The position numbers were made by a program, and so were the translations under genes. Positions 25,959 through 35,760 of a stretch of DNA of 64,000 nucleotides are shown here, piece after piece. Numbering within the stretch: position 1 is the stretch's first letter; each line of letters opens with the position of its first letter. This stretch comes from Betaproteobacteria bacterium TMED82 (GTDB lineage Bacteria > Pseudomonadota > Gammaproteobacteria > Burkholderiales > Burkholderiaceae_A), in assembly GCA_002170395.1 (NCBI GenBank), contig NHEJ01000002.1, forward strand, positions 29,395-93,394. The letters run 5' to 3'. The notes under the pieces are model-generated. The model saw only the letters and a program-made list of their open reading frames with translations. It made no database searches and was not told the DNA's origin.

Positions 25959-27836
25959 TCAGCCGTGAATATGTTGGTAGATTCTTTTTGCCAGTAAAAC
26001 AGAAATGCCGTCTATTGAGGCAATTTCTGACTCTGATGCTCGAGTTAACTCTCGAAATCCACCGAATCTTTCTAGCAATGATTTCTTTCGTTTGTTGCCG
26101 ACCCCCTCAATCTCATCTAACGACGATCTCTTGCTATCCTTAATCCTTCGATGCCTCATACCCATCAGAGCAAACCGATGAGCCTCATCACGAATTCTAG
26201 CCAGTAACATCAACATGCTTTTATCTGACGCGAATGAGATAGACTTTCCATCTGGGAAAAGTATTCGCTCAAGCCCTACCTTACGACCATCCCCTTTTAC
26301 TAGACCAATTAATCTAATATTTTTTATCCCAAGATTTGAGATAACTTCTCTCGCTATGGAGACTTGTCCTTTACCACCATCGATAATGACTAGCTCCGGC
26401 AAATTTTTTTTCTCTTTAAATCTTCTGGTCAGAGCTTGTTTTAAAGCTGCGTAGTCGTCTCCAGATTTTTCCCCAGCTATAAAAAATTTTCTATATAAAT
26501 TTGGCTGCATATTAAAGTTTTTAAATACAACACAGGAACAAAAAGTAGCTTCTCCAGACAAATGACTAACATCAAAGCACTCTATTCTAAAAGTCGATAG
26601 CTCTTCTGGCAACAATCTAATTTCCAACAAAGTAGCTAATTGAGCAGTAATTTTCCTAGTATTTTCGGATTCAACACCTTTTCTGAATAGTGCATTTTTC
26701 GCATTGTCGTTAGTCAGGCTAAACCAGTCTGCTTGAGTACCAATGGGGTGGGAAATAACTTTACATGACCCTCGTTTCATAGAACTCCCAGCCAGAGTTT
26801 CTTGATAATCGATGAACGTTTCAACTATATCTGACTTGTTAATTATTAAAGTATTTGGTAGGGGAATTTTTCGATAGTATTGAATTAAGAATTGCAGAAG
26901 AGCCTCACTTAATACCCCTTCCGTATTCAACCCCTCAGAAATTTCTGGAACAGAAAAATGAGCTTTGTCTCCTAAGAATCTCCCCCCTTTTACTATAGCA
27001 ATGTTCACTACAATGTGAAATCCATCACTATGTATAACAAAAATATCACAATCTAATTCACTACTTGTTTCCATTGAATGCTTTTGTATAACCCTCGATA
27101 ATGCAGAAATTTGATCTCTTAGAGTAGATGCTTTCTCGAACTCTAACTCTTCGGACGAAGATTCCATCTGCGCGGTTAATTCACTAAACACTATCTCATG
27201 TTTGCCATTTAAAAAACTTAATGCTCTGGAGACATCAGAGTGGTAATCCTTCTTACTGATAATACCTACGCAGGGACCGCTGCATCTCTTGATTTGATAC
27301 TGAATACACGGTCTCGATCTATTAGAAAAAACTGAATCTGAACAATCCCTTAACCTAAAAATTTTCTGGAGTATCTGGATACTCTCCTTTACCGCCCAAG
27401 CGCTCGGAAAAGGACCAAAATAGTTTCCTTTTAAATCTACCGTACCACGAAAAAAAGAGATCCTTGGGAATTGATGATCACTCAATTTAAGTAACGGATA
27501 ACTTTTATCATCTCTGAATAAAATATTGTACTTTGGTGATTGGGTTTTTATCAGATTACTTTCAAGCAGTAATGCTTCCGCTTCAGATCTAACCTCTGTG
27601 ATTTCAGCAAATTTTGTTTTCGCAATCATATGGGCCACGCGCGGGCTTAATTTACGATTGGCGAAATAAGACAACACCCTCTTTCTTAAATTTTTTGCTT
27701 TCCCAACGTATAGTAAAACTTTTCTTGAATTATAAAACTTATAAACTCCCGGCGTTAAAGGCAAGCTTTCTAAAAAGTTTTGTAAATTAAACGAAGTAAG
27801 CTCTTCATTTTTTGCAATTATCTCGCTGGGTTTCAT
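25959..27836 (-). CDS. uvrC: Excinuclease ABC subunit C (UvrC)
   Basis: UvrC makes the two incisions in nucleotide excision repair. The N-terminal GIY-YIG nuclease domain shows PGVYKFYNSRKVLLYVGKAKNL. A UVR motif region (FSELTAQMESSSEELEFEKAS) lies near residue 215. The C-terminal endonuclease-V-like domain shows FDVSHLSGEA and ELVIIDGGKGQ, followed by a helix-hairpin-helix end (IEGVGNKRKKSLLERFG). The length of 625 is normal. Confidence 0.96.
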   Translation of the reverse strand: MKPSEIIAKNEELTSFNLQNFLESLPLTPGVYKFYNSRKVLLYVGKAKNLRKRVLSYFANRKLSPRVAHMIAKTKFAEITEVRSEAEALLLESNLIKTQSPKYNILFRDDKSYPLLKLSDHQFPRISFFRGTVDLKGNYFGPFPSAWAVKESIQILQKIFRLRDCSDSVFSNRSRPCIQYQIKRCSGPCVGIISKKDYHSDVSRALSFLNGKHEIVFSELTAQMESSSEELEFEKASTLRDQISALSRVIQKHSMETSSELDCDIFVIHSDGFHIVVNIAIVKGGRFLGDKAHFSVPEISEGLNTEGVLSEALLQFLIQYYRKIPLPNTLIINKSDIVETFIDYQETLAGSSMKRGSCKVISHPIGTQADWFSLTNDNAKNALFRKGVESENTRKITAQLATLLEIRLLPEELSTFRIECFDVSHLSGEATFCSCVVFKNFNMQPNLYRKFFIAGEKSGDDYAALKQALTRRFKEKKNLPELVIIDGGKGQVSIAREVISNLGIKNIRLIGLVKGDGRKVGLERILFPDGKSISFASDKSMLMLLARIRDEAHRFALMGMRHRRIKDSKRSSLDEIEGVGNKRKKSLLERFGGFRELTRASESEIASIDGISVLLAKRIYQHIHG

Positions 27837-27859
27837 ATTATATTACCGACAAATTCACA

Positions 27860-28486
27860 TCAACTTAGTCTGTATTTTACGTTCCAGAATAGCTCTGAAA
27901 GCATCTTTCTTGTCAATACTCCAGTATTTACATTTAACTTACTCGGATGATATGAATCAAAGATCAATGTATTGTAAATCCTAAAAATCTTACCGTGCAT
28001 AAATTTTTGACCACGTATCCCTAGCATTTTATGAACAACAGTATGAGATACAGTGCCAAGGCATACTATAACTTTTCGACTTATTGGAAAAATTTCAGCT
28101 TGCAAATACGAAGAGCAGTTTTTTATCTCAGAACTGAGCAACCTGTTTTTAGGAGGAACACATTTGCAAACATTTGTTATCCGACAATTGATTAACTCAT
28201 AATCTTCAAATTTAGATTTTGAATATTTCCTTTCGAGAAAACCGATATCATATAGAGTGTTAAAAAGAAATTCTCCACTGAAGTCACCAAAGAAAGTTTG
28301 ACCAGTAGCATTGCCTCCATGCAGCCCAGGAGCTAATCCAACAACTAATAAGTCAGCGTGTAAAGGCCCTATAGATGGAACTGGCCTGTTATAGTAATCA
28401 GGAAACTTTAGTCTATTAACTTTTAAAAACTTGTTAATTCGTGGACATTTTTTACAGTTTACGTCGAAAAAAACGGATGGGCTCAT
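27860..28486 (-). CDS. Uracil-DNA glycosylase, type 5 (UdgB-like)
   Basis: The protein carries an N-terminal cysteine pair of the Fe-S type (CKKC) and motif A of family 5, GLAPGLHGGNATGQTFFGDFSG. The closing motif region is SYHPSKLNVNTG. Type-5 enzymes remove uracil, and often hypoxanthine or ethenocytosine, from DNA. The length is 208. Its start abuts the nagZ stop, so the two are probably co-translated. Assignment within the UDG superfamily rests on motif A lacking the family 1 residues. Confidence 0.85.
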   Translation of the reverse strand: MSPSVFFDVNCKKCPRINKFLKVNRLKFPDYYNRPVPSIGPLHADLLVVGLAPGLHGGNATGQTFFGDFSGEFLFNTLYDIGFLERKYSKSKFEDYELINCRITNVCKCVPPKNRLLSSEIKNCSSYLQAEIFPISRKVIVCLGTVSHTVVHKMLGIRGQKFMHGKIFRIYNTLIFDSYHPSKLNVNTGVLTRKMLSELFWNVKYRLS

Positions 28487-29502
28487 TATTTCCCCATTTC
28501 TATTGGGAAAAGTCGTTCAGGCATCTGACTTTTATAAATCTTTTGAACTTCAGCCATATCAAGATCATCAATAAGTTTTATGACATCTTTAGTTTCATTG
28601 CAAACTAAAATTGCGTTACACCCATTAGCTAGAGCTTGCGTAGCTCTATTGACAATACTTGAAGAAAAATTAGCAGCCCCTTTCATAGATAAATCATCAC
28701 TTATTATTAGACCATCAAATTTTAAACTATTCCTTAGGATATCAATGAGCCAAAATTTTGAAAAGCTTGCTGGCAAACGATCACACTCAGAATAAATAAC
28801 GTGAGCAGGCATAACAGCTGAAACTAGGTTTGGGATACTACAAAGTTCTTTAAAAGGTATCAGGTCATTAGCTTGAATCTCTTGAAACGATCTTGAATCA
28901 GTAGTCACCATAAAATGTGAGTCTGCTTTTACCCAGCCGTGCCCTGGAAAATGCTTAATACAATTTTTTAGTCCAGATATTTGTAAGCCGTGGATCATAG
29001 ACTTACCCAATATTGAGACTAAATAGGGATCACTACTAAATGAGCGATCCCCTATAACTTCGCTTCTTGACCAATTTAAATCAAGCACAGGAGTAAAACT
29101 TAAATCAATACCAACTTCCTTTAATTCTCTACCAAGAGTAATTCCAAACTTTGTAACTTCGAAAATACTTTTGGCTATTGATTCCAGACTAGTAATATCA
29201 CAATTACTCCCAAGTTTTTCAAAAGCAGGAATTAATGTAAATTCCTTTTTAAATCTTTGTACCCTTCCACCTTCTTGATCAACACAAATTAATAATCTTC
29301 CCAAATTTCCTGCTACACTAAGCCTAATTTTTTGAATTTGGTCGATAAGGTTTTGCACCTGACTACGAGATTCATAATTCCTAGAAAATAGAATAACCCC
29401 TCCGACTAAAGGATGCTGCAGTATTTCCCTCTCCTCTTCCGAGACCTCCGGACCTACTAGATCAATTATTAGCGGATTTATTTGATCAATATCATCAAAC
29501 AT
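28486..29502 (-). CDS. nagZ: Beta-N-acetylhexosaminidase NagZ
   Basis: NagZ cleaves N-acetylglucosamine from anhydromuropeptides in cell-wall recycling. Glycoside hydrolase family 3 motifs are LLICVDQEGGRVQRFK, KHFPGHGWVKADSH (His dyad loop) and the nucleophile aspartate region LIISDDLSMKGA near residue 250. The length of 338 is normal for the single-domain bacterial form. It lies 9 bases after acpS. Confidence 0.95.
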   Translation of the reverse strand: MFDDIDQINPLIIDLVGPEVSEEEREILQHPLVGGVILFSRNYESRSQVQNLIDQIQKIRLSVAGNLGRLLICVDQEGGRVQRFKKEFTLIPAFEKLGSNCDITSLESIAKSIFEVTKFGITLGRELKEVGIDLSFTPVLDLNWSRSEVIGDRSFSSDPYLVSILGKSMIHGLQISGLKNCIKHFPGHGWVKADSHFMVTTDSRSFQEIQANDLIPFKELCSIPNLVSAVMPAHVIYSECDRLPASFSKFWLIDILRNSLKFDGLIISDDLSMKGAANFSSSIVNRATQALANGCNAILVCNETKDVIKLIDDLDMAEVQKIYKSQMPERLFPIEMGK

Positions 29503-29511
29503 CTTTTGCTA

Positions 29512-29913
29512 TCAATTCTCAATAATTGCTACAGCATGGGCAAATTTTTTCTCATCTGAAATTGAAAGGTGAATTTTAAAATCTTTCTGTCTTAGATAAA
29601 AGAAAAGATCCTCATAAAAAATGGTAGTTGGTTTTCCAAGTGCAGTATTTACTATATCAACCGACTTGAATTGCATGGGCTTTCTCATGCCGATACCTAA
29701 TGCTTTACCAATAGCTTCCTTAGCAGCAAACCTTTTCGCCAGAAAAGCGATTAATAATTCTCTACTTTGAAGACTATGGTTATTATACATTTCCGAAAAA
29801 TATTTATTTTCTCGCCGTCCTAAAATTTTTTTTACAAACTTTAAGCCGTACCTTTCAAAGACGGCTCTTACTCTTTCTACTTCAATAATATCAACTCCTA
29901 ATCCAATAATCAT
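29512..29913 (-). CDS. acpS: Holo-[acyl-carrier-protein] synthase AcpS
   Basis: AcpS transfers phosphopantetheine from CoA to the serine of acyl carrier protein; its substrate acpP is at 40751. The motifs GLGVDIIEVERVR at the start and FAAKEAIGKALGIG near residue 65 hold the metal- and CoA-binding residues. The length of 133 is normal. The start overlaps the pdxJ stop by 4 bases. Confidence 0.96.
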   Translation of the reverse strand: MIIGLGVDIIEVERVRAVFERYGLKFVKKILGRRENKYFSEMYNNHSLQSRELLIAFLAKRFAAKEAIGKALGIGMRKPMQFKSVDIVNTALGKPTTIFYEDLFFYLRQKDFKIHLSISDEKKFAHAVAIIEN

Positions 29914-30656
29914 CTAGAGACTTCCCTCATCAATCTTTTCATTTCACGAACACCTTCTCGAATACCAACAAAAACAGATCTTGAAATAATTGCATGACCA
30001 ATATGCAATTCTCTAAGCCCATCAAGAGCTGCAATATGTTGAACATTAAAATAGTTTAAAGCATGCCCGGCATTAAATCTCATTCCATTCTTTATAATTT
30101 CCTCTCCAGCAAGGGCTATTTTTCGCAGTTCGTGACTGACTTCTGCAGATTGCACGTCCCTACCTTTTTCATGAAAAACTCTTGCATAGGGGCCTGTATG
30201 AATTTCACATACTTCGGCACCGATTTCGGCTGCAGCTTTGATTTGATCAATTTCAGCATCAATGAAGACACTAACTATGATTCCTTTATCTCTAAGCTTC
30301 TTTACAAATTTAGATAACATCCCGGTGTTTTTATATATGTTTAGTCCTCCCTCAGTTGTAATCTCTTCCCTGCCTTCCGGAACAAACATTACCATCTCTG
30401 GCTTGATATCAAGGGAAAAGTCTAACAGCTCATCTGTTGCAGCCATTTCTAGATTCAATTTAATTTGGGTGTGAGTCCTCAATCTCTCAACGTCTACCTT
30501 TTGAATATGCCTCCTATCCTCACGTAAGTGCACAGTGATACCGTCAGCTCCTCCAAGATGAGCCTCTACTGCAGCCCAGACTGGATCAGGCTCAAACGAT
30601 CTTCTGACCTGTCTAAGAGTTGCCACATGATCAATATTTACTCCTAACTCAACCAA
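29910..30656 (-). CDS. pdxJ: Pyridoxine 5'-phosphate synthase PdxJ
   Basis: PdxJ condenses 1-deoxyxylulose 5-phosphate with aminoacetone phosphate to form pyridoxine phosphate. Catalytic segments are LGVNIDHVATLRQVRR, GADGITVHLREDRRHI and the closing LHIGHAIISRSVFVG. The length is 248. It starts one base after the recO stop and overlaps acpS, in the pdxJ-acpS pair that is widely conserved. Confidence 0.97.
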   Translation of the reverse strand: MVELGVNIDHVATLRQVRRSFEPDPVWAAVEAHLGGADGITVHLREDRRHIQKVDVERLRTHTQIKLNLEMAATDELLDFSLDIKPEMVMFVPEGREEITTEGGLNIYKNTGMLSKFVKKLRDKGIIVSVFIDAEIDQIKAAAEIGAEVCEIHTGPYARVFHEKGRDVQSAEVSHELRKIALAGEEIIKNGMRFNAGHALNYFNVQHIAALDGLRELHIGHAIISRSVFVGIREGVREMKRLMREVSR

Positions 30657-31433
30657 TTAATTTTTCCTTCCTAATTTTGTATACTCATTTAAATCTAAAA
30701 CAATTCTTCTTGAAGACAACTTATTAATGCTCAATTGCCCATCGATTAATGTTCTCAAAATACCTTTTATTTCCATGGATAAATTCTTACTCGAGACAGA
30801 TTCTTGTAAATAGTTTAAATCTAAAATATTCCCTGAAAAGATTTTTATAATTTCCCTTGATAAAAATTTCTCAACCCTACAAGAGGAACTATCACTTAAA
30901 TTAATTTCTTTTTCAGAAATAATCCCTTCAGTGGCGCTTATAAAGTAGTTTTTTTTAAAATTGTTTTTTAAAATTCCTTCGAAATCTGGAAAAACACCCA
31001 TCTCTAACAATAAAGAGATTTCAAATCTCCTTAAGATCAAATCTGATGGGAAAATACCACTCGATAATTGCTTTAAAGAACTCTCATAAATGCTAAACAG
31101 CTTAGGACATGGATCATGTTTTTGCATTAATTTTAGTAAGAGTTCATTAATATAAAAACCAGAAAATAAACTGCTACCGGATAACATTCTATGATTACTA
31201 GCTCCAATCCACTCCGCTCCCAATAAACTTCTCAAATCACCATTTTTACCGTACCTTACATCCAATTTATTAAATGGCTGCAATAAGCCACGATAAACTG
31301 AGCTAGCCCTTCGAGCACCTTTAGCTACAGCACTAACCCGTCCATCATCAGCACTTATTAGTTCAACTATCAAACTGGATTCTTTCCAAGGATAGCTATG
31401 CAAAACATAGCAATTAACCACACAATTTCCCAC
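30657..31433 (-). CDS. recO: DNA repair protein RecO
   Basis: RecO loads RecA at gaps together with RecR. The N-terminal OB-fold begins CYVLHSYPWKESSLIVELIS and continues GRVSAVAKGARR with the family's LLQPFNKL. The C-terminal zinc-finger cysteines found in some RecO proteins are not apparent. The length is 258. It lies between era and pdxJ, its usual position in proteobacteria. Confidence 0.93.
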   Translation of the reverse strand: MGNCVVNCYVLHSYPWKESSLIVELISADDGRVSAVAKGARRASSVYRGLLQPFNKLDVRYGKNGDLRSLLGAEWIGASNHRMLSGSSLFSGFYINELLLKLMQKHDPCPKLFSIYESSLKQLSSGIFPSDLILRRFEISLLLEMGVFPDFEGILKNNFKKNYFISATEGIISEKEINLSDSSSCRVEKFLSREIIKIFSGNILDLNYLQESVSSKNLSMEIKGILRTLIDGQLSINKLSSRRIVLDLNEYTKLGRKN

Positions 31434-31449
31434 TTAAGAAAATAATCAT

Positions 31450-32349
31450 TTAATCGATCCCCATTCCTAATAATAGATTTGTATCTTTAACCCAGTTTTT
31501 TTTAACTTTTACCCATAGATTTAATTGTACTTTTACTCCCAGTAGCTGGGTCAACTCACGTCTAGCAGCCTCAGATATTTTACTAATTTTTACTCCTCTG
31601 GAACCGAGTAAAATAGGACGATGAGTTTTCTTTCCAACATAAATAGTAGCAAAAATATCTAAGGGTGTTCTACCCATAGAACGCTCTTCCATTTTATCGA
31701 TTTTTACGGACAACGAATAATGCAACTCCTCTCCAATATAGCGCATTACTATCTCTCTTATTAACTCGGAAACACGAAATGTTTTACTTCTGTTTGTTTT
31801 TATATCATCCTCAAAAATTTTTTCTTGAAAAGGTATTACTTTGACTACTTCATTTACTAGTTGATTCAGTTGGAAATTCTTTTTTGCCGAAACGGGTATC
31901 AATGCATTTGGTTTCAAAGACATAAAGTTTGAAGAATTCTCAAAAATTTTCTTCTTCTCATATAAGTTTTTAGATAAATCTACTTTATTTAGAGCAATAA
32001 TTAAGGGAACATTCCTAGGCAACAATCTCTTTATAAATTTATCGCCGTCAGTAAACTTATTAGCTTCTGTAACCCAGATTATGAGGTCAACAGACACCAC
32101 CTCCGCCAAAGCTAATTTATTTAATCTTCTATTCAGAGCAAATTTCTTATTAAAGTCTAAGCCTGGAGTATCCAAAAAAATAATTTGATAATTTTGTCGT
32201 GTGCAAATACCTACAACTTTATTTCTAGTCGACTGCCGCTTCTTAGAAACTATACTTACTGAGTCACCTACTATTTTATTTAGTAAGGTAGACTTGCCAA
32301 CGTTTGGTCGACCGATGATGGCAACATACCCTCTCTTGAAATCGCTCAC
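31450..32349 (-). CDS. era: GTPase Era
   Basis: Era helps mature 16S rRNA and the small ribosomal subunit. The G1 box GRPNVGKSTLLNKIVG, the DTPG box and NKVDL are present. The C-terminal KH domain has GSRGVKISKISEAARREL. The length of 299 is standard. It lies 30 bases after rnc, the usual rnc-era pair. Confidence 0.97.
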   Translation of the reverse strand: MSDFKRGYVAIIGRPNVGKSTLLNKIVGDSVSIVSKKRQSTRNKVVGICTRQNYQIIFLDTPGLDFNKKFALNRRLNKLALAEVVSVDLIIWVTEANKFTDGDKFIKRLLPRNVPLIIALNKVDLSKNLYEKKKIFENSSNFMSLKPNALIPVSAKKNFQLNQLVNEVVKVIPFQEKIFEDDIKTNRSKTFRVSELIREIVMRYIGEELHYSLSVKIDKMEERSMGRTPLDIFATIYVGKKTHRPILLGSRGVKISKISEAARRELTQLLGVKVQLNLWVKVKKNWVKDTNLLLGMGID

Positions 32350-32379
32350 CCAGCTATCGCTACCTGAGAAGAAAAGTGA

Positions 32380-33120
32380 TTATTTCGATATATTACAAGC
32401 ATTTTTTTTTTCTAGCTTGTGCAAGATTATTTCTGCAGCATTTTGCTCCGCTTGCTTTAATGAATCTCCACTGGCCACCTCCACTAGTGTGAAAATTCTA
32501 TCATTATTCAACTTCCACTTTATTTTACATGAAACAAAAAATTTGAGATTATGATCTGGGCCCGTCGTCTTGATAAGAGAATAAACTGGTAACGCTGACT
32601 TATTTTTTTGAACTATTTCCTGAAGAAGAGTTTTTGCTGTAGCTAATGAAAGAGTTTCAAAAGTCTTAAAATCTAGCAAAGGTTTGTAAGCTCTCAAGAT
32701 AACTGCAGTAACCGCTTCTAAACCACCGTCGATAAATATTGCACCAAAAACCGACTCCACTGCGTCTGAAAGAGCTGACATTTTAAATTTTTCCTTATTG
32801 CTTTTTTTTCCTTCAGTCATCAATAATAAAGGCGCAATTTCTATCTCAGTTCCGATCTCTAATAAAGTACTTTTATCGACTAAATTGGCTCTCATCCGAG
32901 ATAACTCACCCTCTGAAGCCTTAGGAAACTCTGAAAAAAGATAATTACTTATAACTGTATTAAGAACACTATCTCCGAGAAACTCTAGCCGTTCATAATG
33001 ATTTTGGCCAAAACTTTTATGAGTTAAAGCCTCGAGTAGTAATTCATGCTTAGTAAATTGGTAACCTATAGTTTTCTGAAATTTTCTAATAGTTTGCAAG
33101 TTAATAGTCAGGGATCCCAT
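32380..33120 (-). CDS. rnc: Ribonuclease III
   Basis: RNase III cuts double-stranded RNA, including rRNA precursors. The catalytic signature NHYERLEFLGDSVL sits near residue 45, with the second acidic set in SALSDAVESVFGAIFIDGG. A double-stranded RNA-binding domain (LLQEIVQKNKSALPVYSLIK) ends the protein. The length of 246 is normal. It lies 3 bases after the lepB stop. Confidence 0.96.
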   Translation of the reverse strand: MGSLTINLQTIRKFQKTIGYQFTKHELLLEALTHKSFGQNHYERLEFLGDSVLNTVISNYLFSEFPKASEGELSRMRANLVDKSTLLEIGTEIEIAPLLLMTEGKKSNKEKFKMSALSDAVESVFGAIFIDGGLEAVTAVILRAYKPLLDFKTFETLSLATAKTLLQEIVQKNKSALPVYSLIKTTGPDHNLKFFVSCKIKWKLNNDRIFTLVEVASGDSLKQAEQNAAEIILHKLEKKNACNISK

Positions 33121-33123
33121 AAC

Positions 33124-33924
33124 TCATTCTAATAAACCCAGACGATTAAAACGTCCAGATATAACGTCTCCAAAGTTAAACCAAATTAAAAACGCCTTTC
33201 CGACTAAATTTGATTCAGGCACGAAACCCCAGTACCTACTATCACTACTATTATCTCTATTGTCACCTAAAACGAAATAATGGTTTTTTGGCACCGTGCA
33301 ACTTATCCCTCCCAAAACTCTCTTGCAAGAATTTTTTGGTTTAATTCTATCAACCAAATAAATCTCAGCAGCTTGAATGTCATTTAACACTTTAAATTCA
33401 TGATCCCCAAGTTTTTCTTCAAATTGATTGGATACTTTATAAGTGGTCGGGTCTAAATAATCAGCTGTACGAACTCTCTCCATAGACTTCCCGTTAATAA
33501 TAATGCTTTTTTCTTTATATTCAACAACATCACCTGGTAAACCTACTACCCTTTTAATGTAATCTAACGAATCATCTTTTGGCCATCGAAAAACAGCGAC
33601 ATCTCCCCTCTGCGGAGAATTTACGTTTACTACTTTAGAATTTAAAACAGGAAGTCTGAGGCCATATTCGAACTTGCTGACTAAAATGAGATCCCCAATT
33701 CTCAAGGTTGGAATCATTGAACCCGAGGGAATATTAAACGGTTCAAAAAGAAAAGACCGAATAACGAATACTATGAAAATCACTGGGAAAAATCCGGCAG
33801 TGTACTCTAGCCAAACCGGTCGATCAGCCCCAGCAACTCTTTTTTTATAAAAATAAAAATAATCAGCAAGCCAAAACCCACCTGATAGAAGAAAGAGAAT
33901 CAATAAAATCAACTCGAAATCCAT
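33124..33924 (-). CDS. lepB: Signal peptidase I (LepB)
   Basis: The inner-membrane enzyme removes signal peptides from exported proteins. Two N-terminal hydrophobic segments anchor it. The catalytic serine lies in NIPSGSMIPTLRIGD and the general-base lysine in DYIKRVVGLPGD. The box FVLGDNRDNSSDSR is near the C-terminus. The length of 266 is standard. It follows lepA by 9 bases. Confidence 0.96.
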   Translation of the reverse strand: MDFELILLILFLLSGGFWLADYFYFYKKRVAGADRPVWLEYTAGFFPVIFIVFVIRSFLFEPFNIPSGSMIPTLRIGDLILVSKFEYGLRLPVLNSKVVNVNSPQRGDVAVFRWPKDDSLDYIKRVVGLPGDVVEYKEKSIIINGKSMERVRTADYLDPTTYKVSNQFEEKLGDHEFKVLNDIQAAEIYLVDRIKPKNSCKRVLGGISCTVPKNHYFVLGDNRDNSSDSRYWGFVPESNLVGKAFLIWFNFGDVISGRFNRLGLLE

Positions 33925-33933
33925 TTTATTTTC

Positions 33934-35760
33934 CTATGACTTCAGAACAGATAAAAAAGCCTCCTGTGGAACGTCTACAGATCCCACCTGCTTCATCCTT
34001 TTTTTTCCAGCTTTTTGTTTTTCCAAAAGTTTTCTTTTTCTAGTTATGTCACCACCGTAACACTTTGCTAATACATTTTTTCTTAATGCCTTTACGTTTT
34101 CTCTGGCTATAAAATTAGTACCTATAGCGGCTTGAATAGCTATATCAAACATCTGCCGAGGGATTAAAGTTTTTAGTTTACTAGCAATAGCTCTACCCCG
34201 GGCTACAGAATTCGATCGATGAACGATAGCTGAGAGAGTATCCACCCTCTCCCCATTTATTAAAATATCCAACTTAACAACATCAGCAACACGGTACTCC
34301 AAAAATTCATATTCCATGGATGCATATCCCTTTGATATCGATTTGAGCTTATCAAAGAAATCCACAACCACTTCATTCGTGGGGATATCGTAGACAATAC
34401 TGACTTGATTGCCGTAATAAACCATGGATGACTGTAACCCGCGCTTACTGATACAAAGCTTTATAATAGACCCAAGATATTCTTTGGGAGCCATTATAGT
34501 TAATTTTGAGAATGGTTCACGTATTTCAAGTAATTTTGACTGCTCCAACATACCGGATGGGTTATCAATAAACACCCTTTCACCACTTTTTAATATCAAT
34601 TCGTAGATCACCGTTGGGGCTGTGTTTATGAGATTTAATTTATACTCCCGTTCTAACCGTTCCTGTATTATTTCCATATGAAGCATGCCTAAGAAACCAC
34701 ATCTAAAACCAAAGCCCAGCGCTTGCGAAATCTCGGGCTCAAAAGTTAAAGAGCTGTCATTTAACCTCAACTTAGTCAGTGCATCACGCATTAAATCGTA
34801 ATCTTTTGACTCGATAGGATAAACACCAGCAAAAACCTGTGGTTTAACCTCTTTAAAACCAGGCAACCTTGTCGGTGCACGACTTTTTAAACTGGTTAAT
34901 GTATCACCGACTCTCGCAGAAGTTATATCCTTGATTCCAGCTACTACAAAACCAACTTCTCCTGCCTTCAATGAATTTTTTTCCTTAGCTTTTGGGGAAA
35001 ATATACCTAGTTTCTCAACTGAGCAATGTTTTTCTGTGCCCATAAGTAGAATTTTTTCTCCTACAGAAAACTCTCCATTAAAAACCCGAACAAGCATGAC
35101 GACACCAACGTAGACATCGAACCAGGAATCAACGATCTGGGCCTGGAGTGGTTTACTGTAATGTCCTGTAGGCGCAGGAACCCTAGAAATTATGTGTTCA
35201 ATTAGAGTAACTACTCCCTCTCCAGTTTTTGCGCTAACTTTAATGGCCTCTTTAGCATCAATACCTATTGTTTCCTCAATTGCGTTTATAGCGTTCTCTG
35301 GGTCGGAAGAAGGCAAATCAATCTTATTTAAAGTGGGGATGACTTCTATACCTAGATCGAGTGCCGTGTAGCAATTTGCAACTGTTTGGGCCTCAACTCC
35401 CTGACTTGCGTCAACAACTAGAATGGCACCTTCGCATGCTGCCAATGACCTGCTAACCTCATATGAAAAATCCACATGTCCGGGAGTATCTATTAAGTTT
35501 AAGGTATATAAGGTTCCGTCTAGAGATTTATACTGTAAAGTAGCAGTTTGCGCCTTTATTGTAATTCCTCGCTCTCTTTCCAAAGACATTGAGTCAAGAA
35601 CTTGCTCGTTCATGTCCCGCTCTGATAATCCACCACATACCTGTATAAGGCGATCTGCAAGTGTGCTCTTGCCGTGATCTATATGAGCAATTATTGAAAA
35701 GTTTCTTATATTTCTCAAAGAAAAATTAAGGCTTAATTGGAATGAAGAAAGCCTCTTCAC
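33934..35760 (-). CDS. lepA: Elongation factor 4 (LepA)
   Basis: LepA is a translational GTPase that back-translocates or remodels stalled ribosomes. G-domain motifs [23 protein letters not shown] and TLNKIDLP are intact, and the C-terminal part carries [14 protein letters not shown]. Usual proteins begin near [15 protein letters not shown]. Thus a TTG at 35718 would give a standard start without overlap; the GTG at 35760 would add 14 residues and overlap mucD by 35 bases. I keep the longer track limits but consider TTG likely. Confidence 0.95.
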   Translation of the reverse strand: MKRLSSFQLSLNFSLRNIRNFSIIAHIDHGKSTLADRLIQVCGGLSERDMNEQVLDSMSLERERGITIKAQTATLQYKSLDGTLYTLNLIDTPGHVDFSYEVSRSLAACEGAILVVDASQGVEAQTVANCYTALDLGIEVIPTLNKIDLPSSDPENAINAIEETIGIDAKEAIKVSAKTGEGVVTLIEHIISRVPAPTGHYSKPLQAQIVDSWFDVYVGVVMLVRVFNGEFSVGEKILLMGTEKHCSVEKLGIFSPKAKEKNSLKAGEVGFVVAGIKDITSARVGDTLTSLKSRAPTRLPGFKEVKPQVFAGVYPIESKDYDLMRDALTKLRLNDSSLTFEPEISQALGFGFRCGFLGMLHMEIIQERLEREYKLNLINTAPTVIYELILKSGERVFIDNPSGMLEQSKLLEIREPFSKLTIMAPKEYLGSIIKLCISKRGLQSSMVYYGNQVSIVYDIPTNEVVVDFFDKLKSISKGYASMEYEFLEYRVADVVKLDILINGERVDTLSAIVHRSNSVARGRAIASKLKTLIPRQMFDIAIQAAIGTNFIARENVKALRKNVLAKCYGGDITRKRKLLEKQKAGKKRMKQVGSVDVPQEAFLSVLKS